Origin: Gilliamella bombicola
Lineage (GTDB): Bacteria > Pseudomonadota > Gammaproteobacteria > Enterobacterales > Orbaceae
Direction: 5' to 3'
DNA length: 64,000 bases
Assembly: GCF_900094945.1 (NCBI RefSeq)
Contig: NZ_FMAQ01000004.1
Location: 88,363-152,362 of the forward strand
Both the position numbers and the translations under genes were made by a program. Below the pieces are notes generated by a model. That model searched no databases. It saw only the letters and a list, made by a program, of their open reading frames with translations, and was not told where the DNA came from. Shown here piece after piece: positions 1-9,688 of the stretch (position 1 is its first letter; the number at the start of each line of letters is the position of its first letter).

Positions 1-1122
1 TAAACGATCGTTACAGCCCGCAAATTTTTCAAAATTAAAGCGTGGGATTTTAGTGACCACATAATCAATCGACGGTTCAAATGAGGCGGGGGTTTTACCG
101 CCAGTAATATCATTAGATAATTCATCAAGAGTGTAACCAACTGCCAACTTAGCTGCAATTTTAGCAATTGGAAAACCGGTAGCTTTAGAAGCTAACGCTG
201 ATGAACGTGATACTCGCGGATTCATTTCAATAACAATTAATCGCCCTGTTTTAGGATCGACCGAGAATTGTACATTGGAGCCACCGGTTTCAACGCCAAT
301 TTCACGCAGTACGGCAATTGATGCATTACGCATGATTTGATACTCTTTATCTGTCAATGTTTGTGCTGGCGCAACGGTAATTGAATCACCGGTATGAATC
401 CCCATTGGATCGAAGTTTTCAATTGAGCAAACAATAATGCAATTGTCATTTTTGTCTCGCACCACTTCCATTTCGTACTCTTTCCAACCTATTAATGACT
501 CATCAATGAGCAGTTCATTAGTCGGTGAAAGATCGAGCCCACGGGTACAGATTTCTTCAAATTCTTCTGTGTTATACGCAATTCCACCCCCTGTTCCCCC
601 CATGGTAAAAGACGGGCGAATAATACAAGGAAAACCAACCTGCTCAAGAACGGCATACGCTTCTTTAAGCGAATGAGCAATGCCTGATCTTGCTGTATCA
701 AGACCAATTTTTTTCATAGCCTCATCAAAACGTTTGCGATCTTCGGCTTTATCTATAGCATCGGCTGTTGCGCCAATCATTTCGACATTAAACTCTTTTA
801 ATACGCCTTGCTTTTCGAGCTCTAATGCACAATTTAGCGCTGTTTGCCCGCCCATAGTAGGTAAAATAGCATCGGGTCTTTCTTGTTCAATAATCTTGCG
901 AACGGATGTCCAATGAATTGGCTCGATATAAGTTGCATCGGCCATTTCAGGATCCGTCATGATAGTAGCAGGATTGGAGTTAACTAAAATAACGCGATAG
1001 CCTTCTTCACGTAGCGCCTTACATGCTTGTGCACCCGAATAATCAAATTCACATGCTTGACCAATAACAATTGGGCCTGCGCCAATAATTAATATACTTT
1101 TGATATCTGTTCGCTTAGCCAT
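1..1122 (-). CDS. carB: Carbamoyl-phosphate synthase large subunit, N-terminal part (runs off window)
   Basis: Large, ammonia-using subunit of carbamoyl-phosphate synthase, which makes carbamoyl phosphate for arginine and pyrimidine synthesis. The reverse strand reads from an ATG at 1122 ([19 protein letters not shown]) without a stop to base 1, giving about 374 residues of the first ATP-grasp half. It includes the conserved stretches [30 protein letters not shown] and [19 protein letters not shown]. The family is about 1,070 residues, so roughly two thirds lies left of the window. It starts 2 bases after the carA stop, so it is the second gene of a carAB operon. Identity is certain; only the 3' part is unseen. 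Confidence 0.97.
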   Translation of the reverse strand, partial: MAKRTDIKSILIIGAGPIVIGQACEFDYSGAQACKALREEGYRVILVNSNPATIMTDPEMADATYIEPIHWTSVRKIIEQERPDAILPTMGGQTALNCALELEKQGVLKEFNVEMIGATADAIDKAEDRKRFDEAMKKIGLDTARSGIAHSLKEAYAVLEQVGFPCIIRPSFTMGGTGGGIAYNTEEFEEICTRGLDLSPTNELLIDESLIGWKEYEMEVVRDKNDNCIIVCSIENFDPMGIHTGDSITVAPAQTLTDKEYQIMRNASIAVLREIGVETGGSNVQFSVDPKTGRLIVIEMNPRVSRSSALASKATGFPIAKIAAKLAVGYTLDELSNDITGGKTPASFEPSIDYVVTKIPRFNFEKFAGCNDRL

Positions 1123-1124
1123 AA

Positions 1125-2288
1125 TTATTGCTCCTGCTTATAAATTTTAATTAACTCAATAAAGTGATCAAAAAGAGGTGCGGCATCATGCGGCCCGGGA
1201 CTGGCTTCTGGGTGACCTTGGAAGCTAAAAGCTGGTTTTTGGTTGTGATGAATACCTTGCAGTGAACCATCGAACAGTGATTTATGCGTCGCGCGTAAAT
1301 GATCGGGTAAACTTGCTTCATCTACTGCAAAACCATGGTTTTGTGCGGTAATCATCACCTGATTATTTTCCAGATCTTTCACAGGGTGATTTCCGCCATG
1401 GTGACCAAACTTCATTTTGATCGTTTTGGCACCACATGCCAGCGCTAAAAGTTGATGGCCTAAGCAGATGCCAAAGATAGGAATATCAGTGTTTAAAAAC
1501 TGCTTAATAGCCTCAATTGCATAACTGCAAGGGGCGGGATCACCTGGACCATTAGATAAAAATATTCCGTCGGGCTTTAATGCAAGGACTTCTTTGGCTG
1601 TTGTTTTAGCTGGTACGACTGTTAATTTACAACCACGCTCAACTAACATACGCAAAATATTGCGTTTTACGCCAAAGTCATAGGCAACAACATGGTATGG
1701 TAATTGGGTATCTGGTATTGGATTAGTCTGCTGTTGTAGCCCTGTCCATAATATTCCTTCAGTCCAAATATAACTTGTTGAACACGTCACTTCTTTAGCT
1801 AAATCAAGCCCACTTAATCCTTTAAAATTTATCGCCTGCTGTTTGGCTATTTCGGCTTTTTCAAGTAAGGTCTTTTTATCCGTTGCCGTTATGATAACAC
1901 CATGCTGTGCCCCTTTTTCACGCAAAATACGCGTTAAGCGCCGTGTATCAATATCAGCAATGGCAATAACATTATGCTTTTTTAAATAGCTGGAAAGATC
2001 GAGTTCGCTTCTGTAGTTGCTAGCTAATAATGGCAAATCACGAATAACCAGCCCTTTTGCATAAACTTGACCGGATTCGGCATCATCATCATTTGTCCCT
2101 ACATTACCAATATGAGGATAGGTCAATGTAACCAATTGTTCACAGTAAGAGGGATCGGTAAGAATTTCTTGATAGCCGGTCATTGAGGTATTAAAAACCA
2201 CTTCTCCAACAGTTTGACCATCAGCACCAATGGATTTTCCGATAAATTGCGAACCATCTTGTAACATAAGCAGGGCATAAGTTTGCAT
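1125..2288 (-). CDS. carA: Carbamoyl-phosphate synthase small (glutaminase) subunit
   Basis: Glutamine amidotransferase subunit that hydrolyses glutamine and channels ammonia to CarB. It has 387 residues, close to the usual 380. The N-terminal half is the CarA-specific domain ([15 protein letters not shown]). The C-terminal half is a class I glutamine amidotransferase with the nucleophile in [11 protein letters not shown] and the His/Glu pair in GHPEASPGP. First gene of carAB; the start codon at 2288 is preceded by a weak purine-rich site. Its upstream region, shared with argF, contains an ArgR-type box, so repression by arginine is likely. Confidence 0.97.
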   Translation of the reverse strand: MQTYALLMLQDGSQFIGKSIGADGQTVGEVVFNTSMTGYQEILTDPSYCEQLVTLTYPHIGNVGTNDDDAESGQVYAKGLVIRDLPLLASNYRSELDLSSYLKKHNVIAIADIDTRRLTRILREKGAQHGVIITATDKKTLLEKAEIAKQQAINFKGLSGLDLAKEVTCSTSYIWTEGILWTGLQQQTNPIPDTQLPYHVVAYDFGVKRNILRMLVERGCKLTVVPAKTTAKEVLALKPDGIFLSNGPGDPAPCSYAIEAIKQFLNTDIPIFGICLGHQLLALACGAKTIKMKFGHHGGNHPVKDLENNQVMITAQNHGFAVDEASLPDHLRATHKSLFDGSLQGIHHNQKPAFSFQGHPEASPGPHDAAPLFDHFIELIKIYKQEQ

Positions 2289-2323
2289 GATTAAAAAGAC
2301 CTTTTGAATAATTTATCGATATT

Positions 2324-2341
2324 TTTGAATATAAATTCAAA
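2324..2341. promoter_or_regulatory. ArgR operator (ARG box) on the carAB side
   Basis: TGAATATAAATTCA at 2326-2339 fits the ArgR half-site palindrome TGAAT-N4-ATTCA exactly. It lies about 40 bases upstream of the carA start, where an arginine repressor would act. Identified by consensus only. Confidence 0.75.
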
Positions 2342-2483
2342 TTCACTTATCTATAAAGATACAATAATTGACCATTTTATTACACTTTTTTGTACAAAAG
2401 AAGCAATATTATAAAAATTATCTTAATAAATAAGTCTAATTTTTGAGACACTTCTCAATATAAAGATAAAATATTGGGATTAT

Positions 2484-2534
2484 TATAATGTTTAACTTGA
2501 ATTTGCATAATTATTCAAATAGAATTATTTGAAT
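2484..2534. promoter_or_regulatory. argF promoter -10 and tandem ARG boxes
   Basis: A TATAAT at 2484-2489 is followed by a good ARG box, TGCATAATTATTCA (2504-2517). Three bases later comes a weaker second box, AGAATTATTTGAAT (2521-2534). Two boxes spaced by 3 bp just upstream of an arginine gene is the standard ArgR hexamer arrangement. I do not see a convincing -35 at 17 bp spacing. Confidence 0.7.
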
Positions 2535-2559
2535 AATTACGGTTATTAGGAGCAATATT

Positions 2560-3570
2560 ATGTACGGTTTTTATCAGCGCCATTTTTTACGATTACTCGA
2601 CTTTAGCCCTAGTGAAATCAATCAATTAATTAATCTTGCTATTGAATTAAAACAAGCCAAACAACAAGGGCAAGAACAACAACATTTGATAGGTAAAAAT
2701 ATTGCATTAATTTTTGAGAAAGACTCTACCCGTACTCGTTGTGCTTTCGAGGTTGGTGCATTTGATCAAGGTGCTAATGTCACTTATTTAGGACCAAGTG
2801 GTAGTCAAATTGGGCATAAAGAGTCAATTGCAGATACCGCGCGCGTACTGGGTCGAATGTATGACGGAATTGAGTATCGTGGTTATGGTCAACAAATTGT
2901 TGAAATGTTAGCAAAATATGCAGGGGTGCCAGTTTGGAATGGTCTGACGACCGAAGCACATCCAACCCAAATATTAGCTGATTTTATGACAATGAAAGAG
3001 CATATAGGAGATCGCCCATTAAGCAGTATTAAATTTGCCTATTTAGGCGATGCTCGGAATAATATGGGAAATTCATTAATGGAAGGTGCTGCGTTAATGG
3101 GGATGGAAATTCGATTAGTGGCCCCAAAAGCTTGTCAGCCGGAAGCCGAACTTGTGCAAAAATGCCAAGATATTGCCAAAACAACCGGTGCCAAAATTAT
3201 CTTAACTGAAGATGTTACTTTGGGCGTTAAAGATGTTGATTTTTTATACACTGATGTATGGGTCTCAATGGGGGAGCCAAAAGAAGTCTGGGATGAACGA
3301 GTTAAATTATTAACGCCTTATCAAGTAAATGAAAATGTAATCAAACTTACCAATAATCCCAATGTCAAATTCATGCACTGCTTGCCAGCTTTTCATGATA
3401 CCAATACGACAGTGGGCAAACAGATGGCAGCACAATATGGTTTAATCAATGGGCTTGAAGTAACTAATGACGTATTTGAATCTGAGCATAGTATTGTATT
3501 TGACGAGGCGGAAAACAGGCTACATACCATTAAAGCGGTAATGGTTGCAACATTAACCAAAGACGAATAA
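2560..3570 (+). CDS. argF: Ornithine carbamoyltransferase
   Basis: Transfers the carbamoyl group from carbamoyl phosphate to ornithine to give citrulline in arginine synthesis. The protein has 336 residues, the family norm. The carbamoyl-phosphate motif STRTRC is at 56-61, HPTQ near 134 and HCLPAFHD near 272, with SMGE before it in the ornithine domain. The ATG at 2560 follows an AGGAG site. It is divergent from carAB across a 271-bp region carrying ARG boxes, so the makers and the user of carbamoyl phosphate are co-regulated. The symbol could equally be argI; the paralogues are not separable from sequence alone. Confidence 0.96.
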   Translation: MYGFYQRHFLRLLDFSPSEINQLINLAIELKQAKQQGQEQQHLIGKNIALIFEKDSTRTRCAFEVGAFDQGANVTYLGPSGSQIGHKESIADTARVLGRMYDGIEYRGYGQQIVEMLAKYAGVPVWNGLTTEAHPTQILADFMTMKEHIGDRPLSSIKFAYLGDARNNMGNSLMEGAALMGMEIRLVAPKACQPEAELVQKCQDIAKTTGAKIILTEDVTLGVKDVDFLYTDVWVSMGEPKEVWDERVKLLTPYQVNENVIKLTNNPNVKFMHCLPAFHDTNTTVGKQMAAQYGLINGLEVTNDVFESEHSIVFDEAENRLHTIKAVMVATLTKDE

Positions 3571-3588
3571 TATTATCACAATCAATAC

Positions 3589-3641
3589 AAAGGTGTTTTG
3601 TTAAAATAAGCGCCTTTCTTTTTGCCGACTTAATGTCGGCA
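3589..3641 (+). terminator. argF terminator, two successive hairpins
   Basis: AAAGGTG (3589-3595) pairs with CGCCTTT (3611-3617) and is followed by a T-rich run to 3623. A second perfect hairpin, TGCCGAC/GTCGGCA, occupies 3623-3641 and precedes TAATTTTAT. Confidence 0.7.
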
Positions 3642-3669
3642 TAATTTTATCTAACAAGAATATTGAATC

Positions 3670-4167
3670 ATGACCAAACAAGAGCGAAATAAAGATTTTA
3701 AAAAATACCTAAAACTGACCAATCCCATTCATTTCTTAGCAGTAGGATTGGGTAGTGGCATGTCACCGATTATGCCAGGTACCATGGGTTCATTAATGGC
3801 AATCCCGTTATGGCTTTTGTTTTATGGATTACAGCCAGCTTTATACTGGATATTTATTTTAGTGACTTTTATTTTTGGTTGTTTTATTTGTCAAAAAACC
3901 TCGGATGATACACATACTCACGATTCAGGGCATATCGTTTGGGATGAATTTGTCGGCATGTGGATCACCTTATTTTTTATTCCGCAACTTTCAGTTATGT
4001 GGGTTGCCATAGCTTTTGTGGCATTTAGAGTGTTTGACATGGCAAAACCTTGGCCAATTCGCTGGTTTGATAAACGTGTACCGGGTGGATTTGGCATTAT
4101 GGTAGATGATGTGCTTGCTGCTATCTTTTCATCATTCACCGTTTATGCCATGACATTGATTATTTAA
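3670..4167 (+). CDS. pgpA: Phosphatidylglycerophosphatase A
   Basis: Inner-membrane phosphatase that dephosphorylates phosphatidylglycerol phosphate to phosphatidylglycerol. The protein has 165 residues, typical of PgpA. It carries the family signature GSGMSPIMPGTMGS near residues 29-42, the acidic HDSGHIVWDEFVGMW segment and several hydrophobic helices (about 45-75, 95-120 and 145-163). It stands alone between the argF terminator and the convergent nadK gene. In many relatives pgpA follows thiL; that neighbour is absent here. Confidence 0.93.
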   Translation: MTKQERNKDFKKYLKLTNPIHFLAVGLGSGMSPIMPGTMGSLMAIPLWLLFYGLQPALYWIFILVTFIFGCFICQKTSDDTHTHDSGHIVWDEFVGMWITLFFIPQLSVMWVAIAFVAFRVFDMAKPWPIRWFDKRVPGGFGIMVDDVLAAIFSSFTVYAMTLII

Positions 4168-4222
4168 GATGAAATTTTATACTAAAACAAATGTTTTCCT
4201 GAAAGTTTTTGACAAAATTAGA

Positions 4223-5101
4223 CTAAAACATCTTTTGTGACCAACCTAATTTAGTTGAAAGATTATTAAAGTAATCATAATCTTTGGTATGAATCAAATT
4301 AAATTCATACGATGAACGACGAATAATTACATCCTGTGTTGGTTTGACCGGTAAAATAATTTGGCTATCACAGGCAATATTTATATCAAGCGCAGTCGTT
4401 GGAAATTTAAGATGAATAGGATTATCTCCCTTAATAACTAATGGCCTAACTGCTAACGAATGCGGAAACATTGGCGTAATAATTAATGCGTCTAAATGAG
4501 GCGCTAAAATAGGTCCACCCGCTGATAGTGAATAAGCAGTAGAGCCTGTCGGTGTTGCAATAATCAATCCATCAGCTCGCTGTGAAAACGCATTGCGTTC
4601 ATTAATGTAAACATCGTAGTCAATCATATGGGCAACCGTATTGGGGGTCACAACAATTTCGTTCACAGCAAAACTTGAATTAATTAAATTGCCTTCATCA
4701 TAAATAGAAACTTCTAGTAAAAAGCGAGGATCATTGTCATATTCGCCGGCAATCACTGGGCTTAATTGTTCAATCACTTGTTCGTGTGATATGTCGGTTA
4801 AAAAACCTAAATTGCCACGATTGACCCCGATCACTTTAATTTTATATGGTGATAAGTAACGCGCAGAACGTAACATATTACCATCCCCTCCCACAACAAT
4901 GGCTAAGTCAGCTTGCTGGCCAATTGTTTCTAAAGAAGCATAATGGCTAACGGGAAATTGAATATGGTCCGCCAAGCGCTCTTCAACTAACACACGAATG
5001 CCAAGTTTAACAAGCCAATCATAAAGCACTTGATGAGTTTCAATTGCTTCTAACTTACGCGGAAGTCCAATTAGACCAATGCATTTAAACGGTGTTCGCA
5101 T
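4223..5101 (-). CDS. nadK: NAD kinase
   Basis: Phosphorylates NAD to NADP using ATP. I chose the ATG at 5101 (MRTPFKCIGLIGLP) because it is preceded by an AAGGA ribosome site and gives 292 residues, the usual length. A longer reading to 5227 would add 42 residues of unlikely sequence. The diagnostic GGDGNML motif is at 71-77, followed by NRGNLGFLTD and the TPTGSTAYSLSAGGP segment. It is divergent from grpE, as in several gammaproteobacteria. Confidence 0.95.
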   Translation of the reverse strand: MRTPFKCIGLIGLPRKLEAIETHQVLYDWLVKLGIRVLVEERLADHIQFPVSHYASLETIGQQADLAIVVGGDGNMLRSARYLSPYKIKVIGVNRGNLGFLTDISHEQVIEQLSPVIAGEYDNDPRFLLEVSIYDEGNLINSSFAVNEIVVTPNTVAHMIDYDVYINERNAFSQRADGLIIATPTGSTAYSLSAGGPILAPHLDALIITPMFPHSLAVRPLVIKGDNPIHLKFPTTALDINIACDSQIILPVKPTQDVIIRRSSYEFNLIHTKDYDYFNNLSTKLGWSQKMF

Positions 5102-5185
5102 AAAATATCCTTGTAATTTGTTACATAAAAAAATCTGTATTTTTTTGTCACAGGTCAAAAAATTACATATCAATGTGCCAATAAG

Positions 5186-5213
5186 CTTGTAATCATAAAA
5201 ATTGTCCCCATAA
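5186..5213 (+). promoter_or_regulatory. Heat-shock (sigma-32) promoter of grpE
   Basis: CTTGTAA (5186-5192), a 13-bp spacer and CCCCATAA (5206-5213) match the RpoH consensus CTTGAAA / CCCCATNT. The site lies 47 bases upstream of the grpE start. Confidence 0.8.
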
Positions 5214-5259
5214 TAACCGTTATTCACTAAGTTTTCGACTACATTATTTGGAGTACCTT

Positions 5260-5844
5260 ATGACAGAACAAGATAAAAATACGTCAGAAAATGAAACTAG
5301 CATTGACACACCAGCAGAAGAAACAATCGAACAACAAGCAGCGTCACAGCCAAATCTTGAAGAGCAATTAAGTGCAAAAGATGCACGCATTGCAGAACTT
5401 GAACAAGCGTTGCAATTAGCTAAAAAAAATGAAAGTGAAGCGATGATTCGTGCTCGAGCTGAAATTGATAATGTTCGTAAACGTGTTGAGCAAGATGTTG
5501 ATAAAGCACGTAAATTCGCATTGGAAAAATTCTCTAATGAATTATTACCAGTTATTGATAATCTAGAACGCGCTTTAGAATCAACAGACAAAGCTAATCC
5601 AGAACATAAGGCCACTGTGGAAGGGTTAGAATTGACATTAAAATCATTCTTAGATACGGTCAAAAAATTTGGTATTGAAGTGATTGATACCGAAGATTCA
5701 CAATTAAATCCTGATGTGCACCAAGCAATTAGCATGGTTGAATCACCAGAACATCAATCAGGTCAAATCGTTAATACGATTCAAAAAGGTTATACCTTAA
5801 ATGGTCGTTTAATTCGTCCTGCGATGGTCATTGTTGCTAAATAG
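5260..5844 (+). CDS. grpE: Nucleotide exchange factor GrpE
   Basis: Co-chaperone that releases ADP from DnaK. Translation from the ATG at 5260 (MTEQDKNTSENE) gives 194 residues, close to the usual 197. A TTG at 5248 would extend the frame by four residues, but GGAG at 5249-5252 positions the ribosome on 5260. The acidic N-terminus leads into a long coiled coil (about 30-100) containing NVRKRVEQDVDKARKF. The C-terminal beta domain has the GQIVNTIQKGYTLNGRLIRP signature. Transcribed from a sigma-32-type promoter. Confidence 0.96.
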   Translation: MTEQDKNTSENETSIDTPAEETIEQQAASQPNLEEQLSAKDARIAELEQALQLAKKNESEAMIRARAEIDNVRKRVEQDVDKARKFALEKFSNELLPVIDNLERALESTDKANPEHKATVEGLELTLKSFLDTVKKFGIEVIDTEDSQLNPDVHQAISMVESPEHQSGQIVNTIQKGYTLNGRLIRPAMVIVAK

Positions 5845-5859
5845 TTTAGTTCAAAAGGG

Positions 5860-5885
5860 TTAACCGCCATCGCTTTGGCGGTTAA
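5860..5885. terminator. Bidirectional terminator between grpE and def
   Basis: Perfect 9-bp stem TTAACCGCC / GGCGGTTAA with an 8-base loop, followed by TTTTATTT on the plus strand. It sits in the 43-bp gap between two convergent genes. Confidence 0.85.
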
Positions 5886-5887
5886 TT

Positions 5888-6400
5888 TTATTTATTCCGT
5901 TGCTCTTCACGAGTAATTTTTTTCATTTTTTGCTCGATTCGTTGACGTTTTAATGGTGAAAGATAATCAACAAATAGTTTACCTTTTAAGTGATCCATTT
6001 CGTGTTGAATACAGATAGCAAGTAGTTCATCGGCGTCAATTTCATAAGGATTACCATTACGATCAAGTGCTTTAATTTTGATTTTTTCAGCCCTTGGTAC
6101 AAACCCGCGACAATCAGGTACTGATAGGCAACCTTCTTCTATACCGGTCTCACCTTCTTGGCTAATAACTTCTGGATTGATAATCACATAAACTTGACTT
6201 TTATCTTCTGATACATCAATCACAATAATTTGCTCATGCACATCCACTTGAGTTGACGCAAGGCCGATTCCGTTTTCGGCGTACATAGTTTCAATCATAT
6301 TATCAATGATCGTTTGTAACTCTGGTGTGAACTGGGTAACAGGCTTAGCAACTTTGCGAAGTCGCTCATCAGGAAAACGTAATACCGGTAAAATAGCCAT
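5888..6400 (-). CDS. def: Peptide deformylase
   Basis: Metalloenzyme that removes the N-terminal formyl group from new proteins. The protein has 170 residues, the standard length. All three motifs are present: GIGLASTQ at 44-51, EGCLS at 89-93 (metal-binding Cys91) and HEMDHLKG at 133-140 (two metal-binding His and the catalytic Glu). Motif 1 reads AST where most have AAT/AAP, a mild variation. It is divergent from dprA with about 156 bp between; fmt, often downstream of def, is not here. Confidence 0.96.
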   Translation of the reverse strand: MAILPVLRFPDERLRKVAKPVTQFTPELQTIIDNMIETMYAENGIGLASTQVDVHEQIIVIDVSEDKSQVYVIINPEVISQEGETGIEEGCLSVPDCRGFVPRAEKIKIKALDRNGNPYEIDADELLAICIQHEMDHLKGKLFVDYLSPLKRQRIEQKMKKITREEQRNK

Positions 6401-6556
6401 AAATTATTCGATCTACTCCTCAAATTTTAGGTTTATTCAAACTTTTCCACATTGTAAACATTTATCATACTGATGAATAGTCTTTGTTGGCTATTGCTAG
6501 TATTTATCTTATCAATTCAAGATAGTTAAATTATTTAACATGAGTACAAAAAAGTT

Positions 6557-7663
6557 ATGATGAGTAAATATGAGTTCTTATTGCGAATTTCAATGCTTGG
6601 ACATGGCAAACAAGCTATTTTTAAAAGAATTGGACAACTTGTTGCAAATGATTTACCTGATAACATACAAAATGTGCCTTTTTTGTTAGATAAGCTAGGT
6701 TTATTAGATGTTCAATTAGCACGTTTTTATGAAACTTCATATCTTCATCTTGAACCAATACTTGAATGGTTAGATTCACCCGGCCCACAAAAATACCTTA
6801 TTACCTATTGTGATAGTGATTATCCATTATTACTCAAACAAATTTGCTCCCCGCCTTTGTTACTGTTTGTTTTAGGTAATCGACAGTTATTACATTCTCC
6901 TCAATTAGCTATGGTTGGAAGCCGTGAATTTAGTGAATATGGGGCTCAATGGGGGCGATATTTCGCAGGTGAATTGGCTATTAATGGTTTAACCATAACC
7001 AGTGGCTTGGCACTGGGGTTAGATGCAATTTGTCATCGTGGTGCACTTGAGGTGTCTGGCCATACAATTGCGGTGTTAGGTAGTGGTTTAGCAAAGATTG
7101 CACCAAGATCAAATTTAAACTTAGCAAATGATATTTTGGCGCAAAATGGTGCAATTGTGTCCGAATTTTTGCCATTTGAAAAGGCTAGATCAGTCTATTT
7201 CCCTCGTCGAAATCGAATTATTAGTGGATTAAGTTTAGGTACCTTTGTGGTTGAAGCTTCAGAAAAAAGCGGCTCGTTAATTACTGCGCGCTATGCACTT
7301 GAGCAAAATCGCGATGTGTTCGCCTTACCCGGTGATATTAATAATGAAAACTGTAGTGGAACACACTATCTAATTAAACAAGGTGCCTATTTAGTTTCTA
7401 AACCAGCTGATATTTTAGAGCATTATTGTAGTTATTTATCAGTAGCCAATAACTCGCATAATCAGTTTAAAAAAGAACAAAATAATTCTATTTTGTATCC
7501 TGAAATTTTTGCTGTGATTCATCATCAACCTATTCCGGTTGATATAATTGCCCGGCAAATTAATATGTCGATTTCAGAAGTCACGACCAAATTATTAGAT
7601 ATGGAATTAAAAGGATTAATTAAAACAGTGACTGGTGGTTATATTCGTAATAGGACTTTTTAA
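6557..7663 (+). CDS. dprA: DNA-processing protein DprA (Smf)
   Basis: Loads RecA on incoming single-stranded DNA during natural transformation. The protein has 368 residues, near the family norm. A SAM-like N-terminal region (about 1-75) precedes the Rossmann-like DprA domain, with MVGSRE at 119-124, SGLALGLDAICHRGAL, AVLGSGL, FPRRNRIISGLS and EKSGSLITARYALEQNRDVF. A C-terminal winged helix (about 310-365) completes it. The two adjacent ATGs at 6557 and 6560 both give plausible starts and the ribosome site is weak. Only this competence gene is visible in the window. Confidence 0.94.
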   Translation: MMSKYEFLLRISMLGHGKQAIFKRIGQLVANDLPDNIQNVPFLLDKLGLLDVQLARFYETSYLHLEPILEWLDSPGPQKYLITYCDSDYPLLLKQICSPPLLLFVLGNRQLLHSPQLAMVGSREFSEYGAQWGRYFAGELAINGLTITSGLALGLDAICHRGALEVSGHTIAVLGSGLAKIAPRSNLNLANDILAQNGAIVSEFLPFEKARSVYFPRRNRIISGLSLGTFVVEASEKSGSLITARYALEQNRDVFALPGDINNENCSGTHYLIKQGAYLVSKPADILEHYCSYLSVANNSHNQFKKEQNNSILYPEIFAVIHHQPIPVDIIARQINMSISEVTTKLLDMELKGLIKTVTGGYIRNRTF

Positions 7664-7718
7664 AAATAGAATTATTTTATTAAAAAATTTTAGAAAAGCA
7701 TTTAGTTATGAATAAAAT

Positions 7719-7738
7719 CCGCCGATACCCATCGGCGG
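7719..7738 (-). terminator. Terminator at the rraA end
   Basis: CCGCCGAT / ATCGGCGG, an 8-bp perfect stem with a 4-base loop. On the minus strand it is followed by ATTTTATT. It sits between the convergent dprA and rraA and may serve both. Confidence 0.75.
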
Positions 7739-7749
7739 TATGGCTATTT

Positions 7750-8244
7750 TTATTTATCTTCAATTTCAAGTGCAATTTCAGATAAGATAATACCCGTGTT
7801 GTCAGCATAGATAAAATCACCAGAAAAGAAGGTCACTCCACCAAAGTTTACACGAATATCAATTTCACCAACCCCTTGATCTTCGGCTCCAACAGGAATG
7901 GCTGCAAGTGCTTGAATACCAATGTCAGCTTCTGCCAAATAATCAACTTGGCGAACCGCGCCATAAACAATAATGCCTGCCCATTGATTTTGAATAGCGA
8001 TATCAATCAGTTCAGCATCAATTAATGCACGGCGAACAGAACCACCACCATCAATTACCAAAATTTTACCTGAACCATCTGATTGTAAAATTTCGTATAG
8101 TAATCCGTTATCTTCAAAACATTTAACCGTTACTGCTTGACCTGAAAATGATGTCACACCACCAAAATTACTAAATATCGGTTCAACGACATTAATATCT
8201 TCAGGGTAATAATCGCAAAGAATTGAAGTATCAAACTCCATCAC
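7750..8244 (-). CDS. rraA: Regulator of RNase E activity A
   Basis: Trimeric ring protein that binds RNase E and damps its activity. The protein has 164 residues against the usual 161. It carries [20 protein letters not shown] at the N-terminus, [14 protein letters not shown] in the middle and DNTGIILS near the C-terminus, all typical of RraA/MenG-family proteins. The start at 8241 or 8244 follows GGAGA. It stands alone; the usual menA neighbour is absent. Confidence 0.93.
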   Translation of the reverse strand: MMEFDTSILCDYYPEDINVVEPIFSNFGGVTSFSGQAVTVKCFEDNGLLYEILQSDGSGKILVIDGGGSVRRALIDAELIDIAIQNQWAGIIVYGAVRQVDYLAEADIGIQALAAIPVGAEDQGVGEIDIRVNFGGVTFFSGDFIYADNTGIILSEIALEIEDK

Positions 8245-8516
8245 CTACTCTCCTTTTGCTGTCATTTTTAATTAAATTTAGTATAACGCTAACATTAAGT
8301 AAAACGATATTAAATTTAAATAAACGTGAGCTAGCTCAAAATAATACCCAAACAATAAAGTAAATTAGTCAATAAAGCAAGTTTGAGCATCTGTAATAAC
8401 AAAGGTATCTCATATTTATGTTTATTAAATTGTGAAATCACATCAATATGTTTAATAAATAGCGATAATGTTGGTATAAATAAGCCACTATATTATCTTT
8501 GCATTTTAACCGTTAA

Positions 8517-9674
8517 TTATGTTTTACTTATTATGTTACTTTGATAACCCTTTAAGAATCGTCTTACTCGACCTTCTCGCAATGCTGCAATAAAGAAGCC
8601 AAGTGAACCATATATGATCCCCAACAATAAAATCATAAAAACATTAAATAAATTATCTATTAAACCTAATCCCATTTGGTTTACGCCTGCAATCATATTG
8701 GTTGCCCAAGTTGATGGCAACATTTTGGAAACAATTTGTACCCAAAGAGGCATAGCATCAAGTGGCCAAATTGTGCCCGATAGATAAAACACTGGTGTTG
8801 TCAAAAATGCAAGTGTTAGATAAATCATTTCAGTTTTACGTAAACATTCTGTCAGTAATTTACTTAACCCTAAAACACCAAGTAACAATGGGAGTGTCAT
8901 AATTAGAATTTCAGGTATATTTGCAAGCTGTCGATAACCAAGTACCCAAGGCCACAAACCAAATAGTACAATGGATAAAAATAACCATACCGGTATAAGA
9001 CCACACAAGCTACCCAATATGACAATTTTTGGTGGTTTACCTTGTGGTAACGAGTTTAATGTAATATTAGTACGTGTTGAGGCAATTAAAAATGAATGTT
9101 GCAATAACATTACTAATAAACCCGGAAAGGTAATAGCGGCAAAACTGACACCAGGATTATAAAGTGGTTCTGTTTGACCATTTATTGGCGATAAAATAAT
9201 ATTGATCTGTTTATCTGAAAACCCACTATTACGCATTATTCGAGTATTATATTGAGTTAATATCTGTTGATAGATCCCTTTTATATCGACTTGTATTAAA
9301 CCATTGGCTAAACGACTTGAAGCATCGCCATATGCTGGTATTGTCACTTCTTCACCATTTAACAGCCGTTTTTCAAAATCTCTTGGAATCGTAAATACCG
9401 CAAAGAGTCGGTGATTATTAATATCATCATAAGCTTGCAAAGAACTCTCATATATAATGGTCTCTATTTTTGAACTAGTATTTAAAGAACGAATTAAACT
9501 TCGGCTGGTTGGAGTATGATCTTGATCGACTATCGCAACCGGCAAACTGGTAATAGTACCATTACTATAAACTAAGCTCATCAATGAAACAGACAATAGT
9601 AGCAACAACCACATTGGTCTAACTAATAAAAGCAAAAATATTTTTATAAATGAAGACCAAAATATTTTAAGCAT
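8517..9674 (-). CDS. ABC-2 type permease (YhhJ/YbhR-like), third gene of export operon
   Basis: Inner-membrane permease of the ABC-2 superfamily. The protein has 385 residues: one N-terminal membrane helix (about 10-35), a large periplasmic domain (about 36-175) and five to six C-terminal helices (about 180-370). FYLSGTIWPLDAMPLWVQ and MLPSTWA are typical of this family. It lies 14 bp downstream of a second permease of the same type and after an HlyD-like adaptor. The operon encodes no nucleotide-binding protein, so the ATPase must come from elsewhere or the system works differently. The substrate is unknown. Confidence 0.85.
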   Translation of the reverse strand: MLKIFWSSFIKIFLLLLVRPMWLLLLLSVSLMSLVYSNGTITSLPVAIVDQDHTPTSRSLIRSLNTSSKIETIIYESSLQAYDDINNHRLFAVFTIPRDFEKRLLNGEEVTIPAYGDASSRLANGLIQVDIKGIYQQILTQYNTRIMRNSGFSDKQINIILSPINGQTEPLYNPGVSFAAITFPGLLVMLLQHSFLIASTRTNITLNSLPQGKPPKIVILGSLCGLIPVWLFLSIVLFGLWPWVLGYRQLANIPEILIMTLPLLLGVLGLSKLLTECLRKTEMIYLTLAFLTTPVFYLSGTIWPLDAMPLWVQIVSKMLPSTWATNMIAGVNQMGLGLIDNLFNVFMILLLGIIYGSLGFFIAALREGRVRRFLKGYQSNIISKT

Positions 9675-9688
9675 CTTGGTGTTTCCTC

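Noticed and set aside
2444..2457. TGAGACACTTCTCA inverted repeat upstream of argF as an operator
   Set aside because: Short 5-bp arms, no matching copy by carAB, and the ARG boxes already explain the regulation.
4223..5227. NAD kinase with 42 extra N-terminal residues
   Set aside because: The internal ATG at 5101 has a good ribosome site and gives the standard 292 residues; the extension is unlike the family and overlaps the grpE promoter region.
5244..5735. 163-residue frame opposite grpE
   Set aside because: Ser/Leu/Asn-rich shadow of the grpE coding frame with no independent support.
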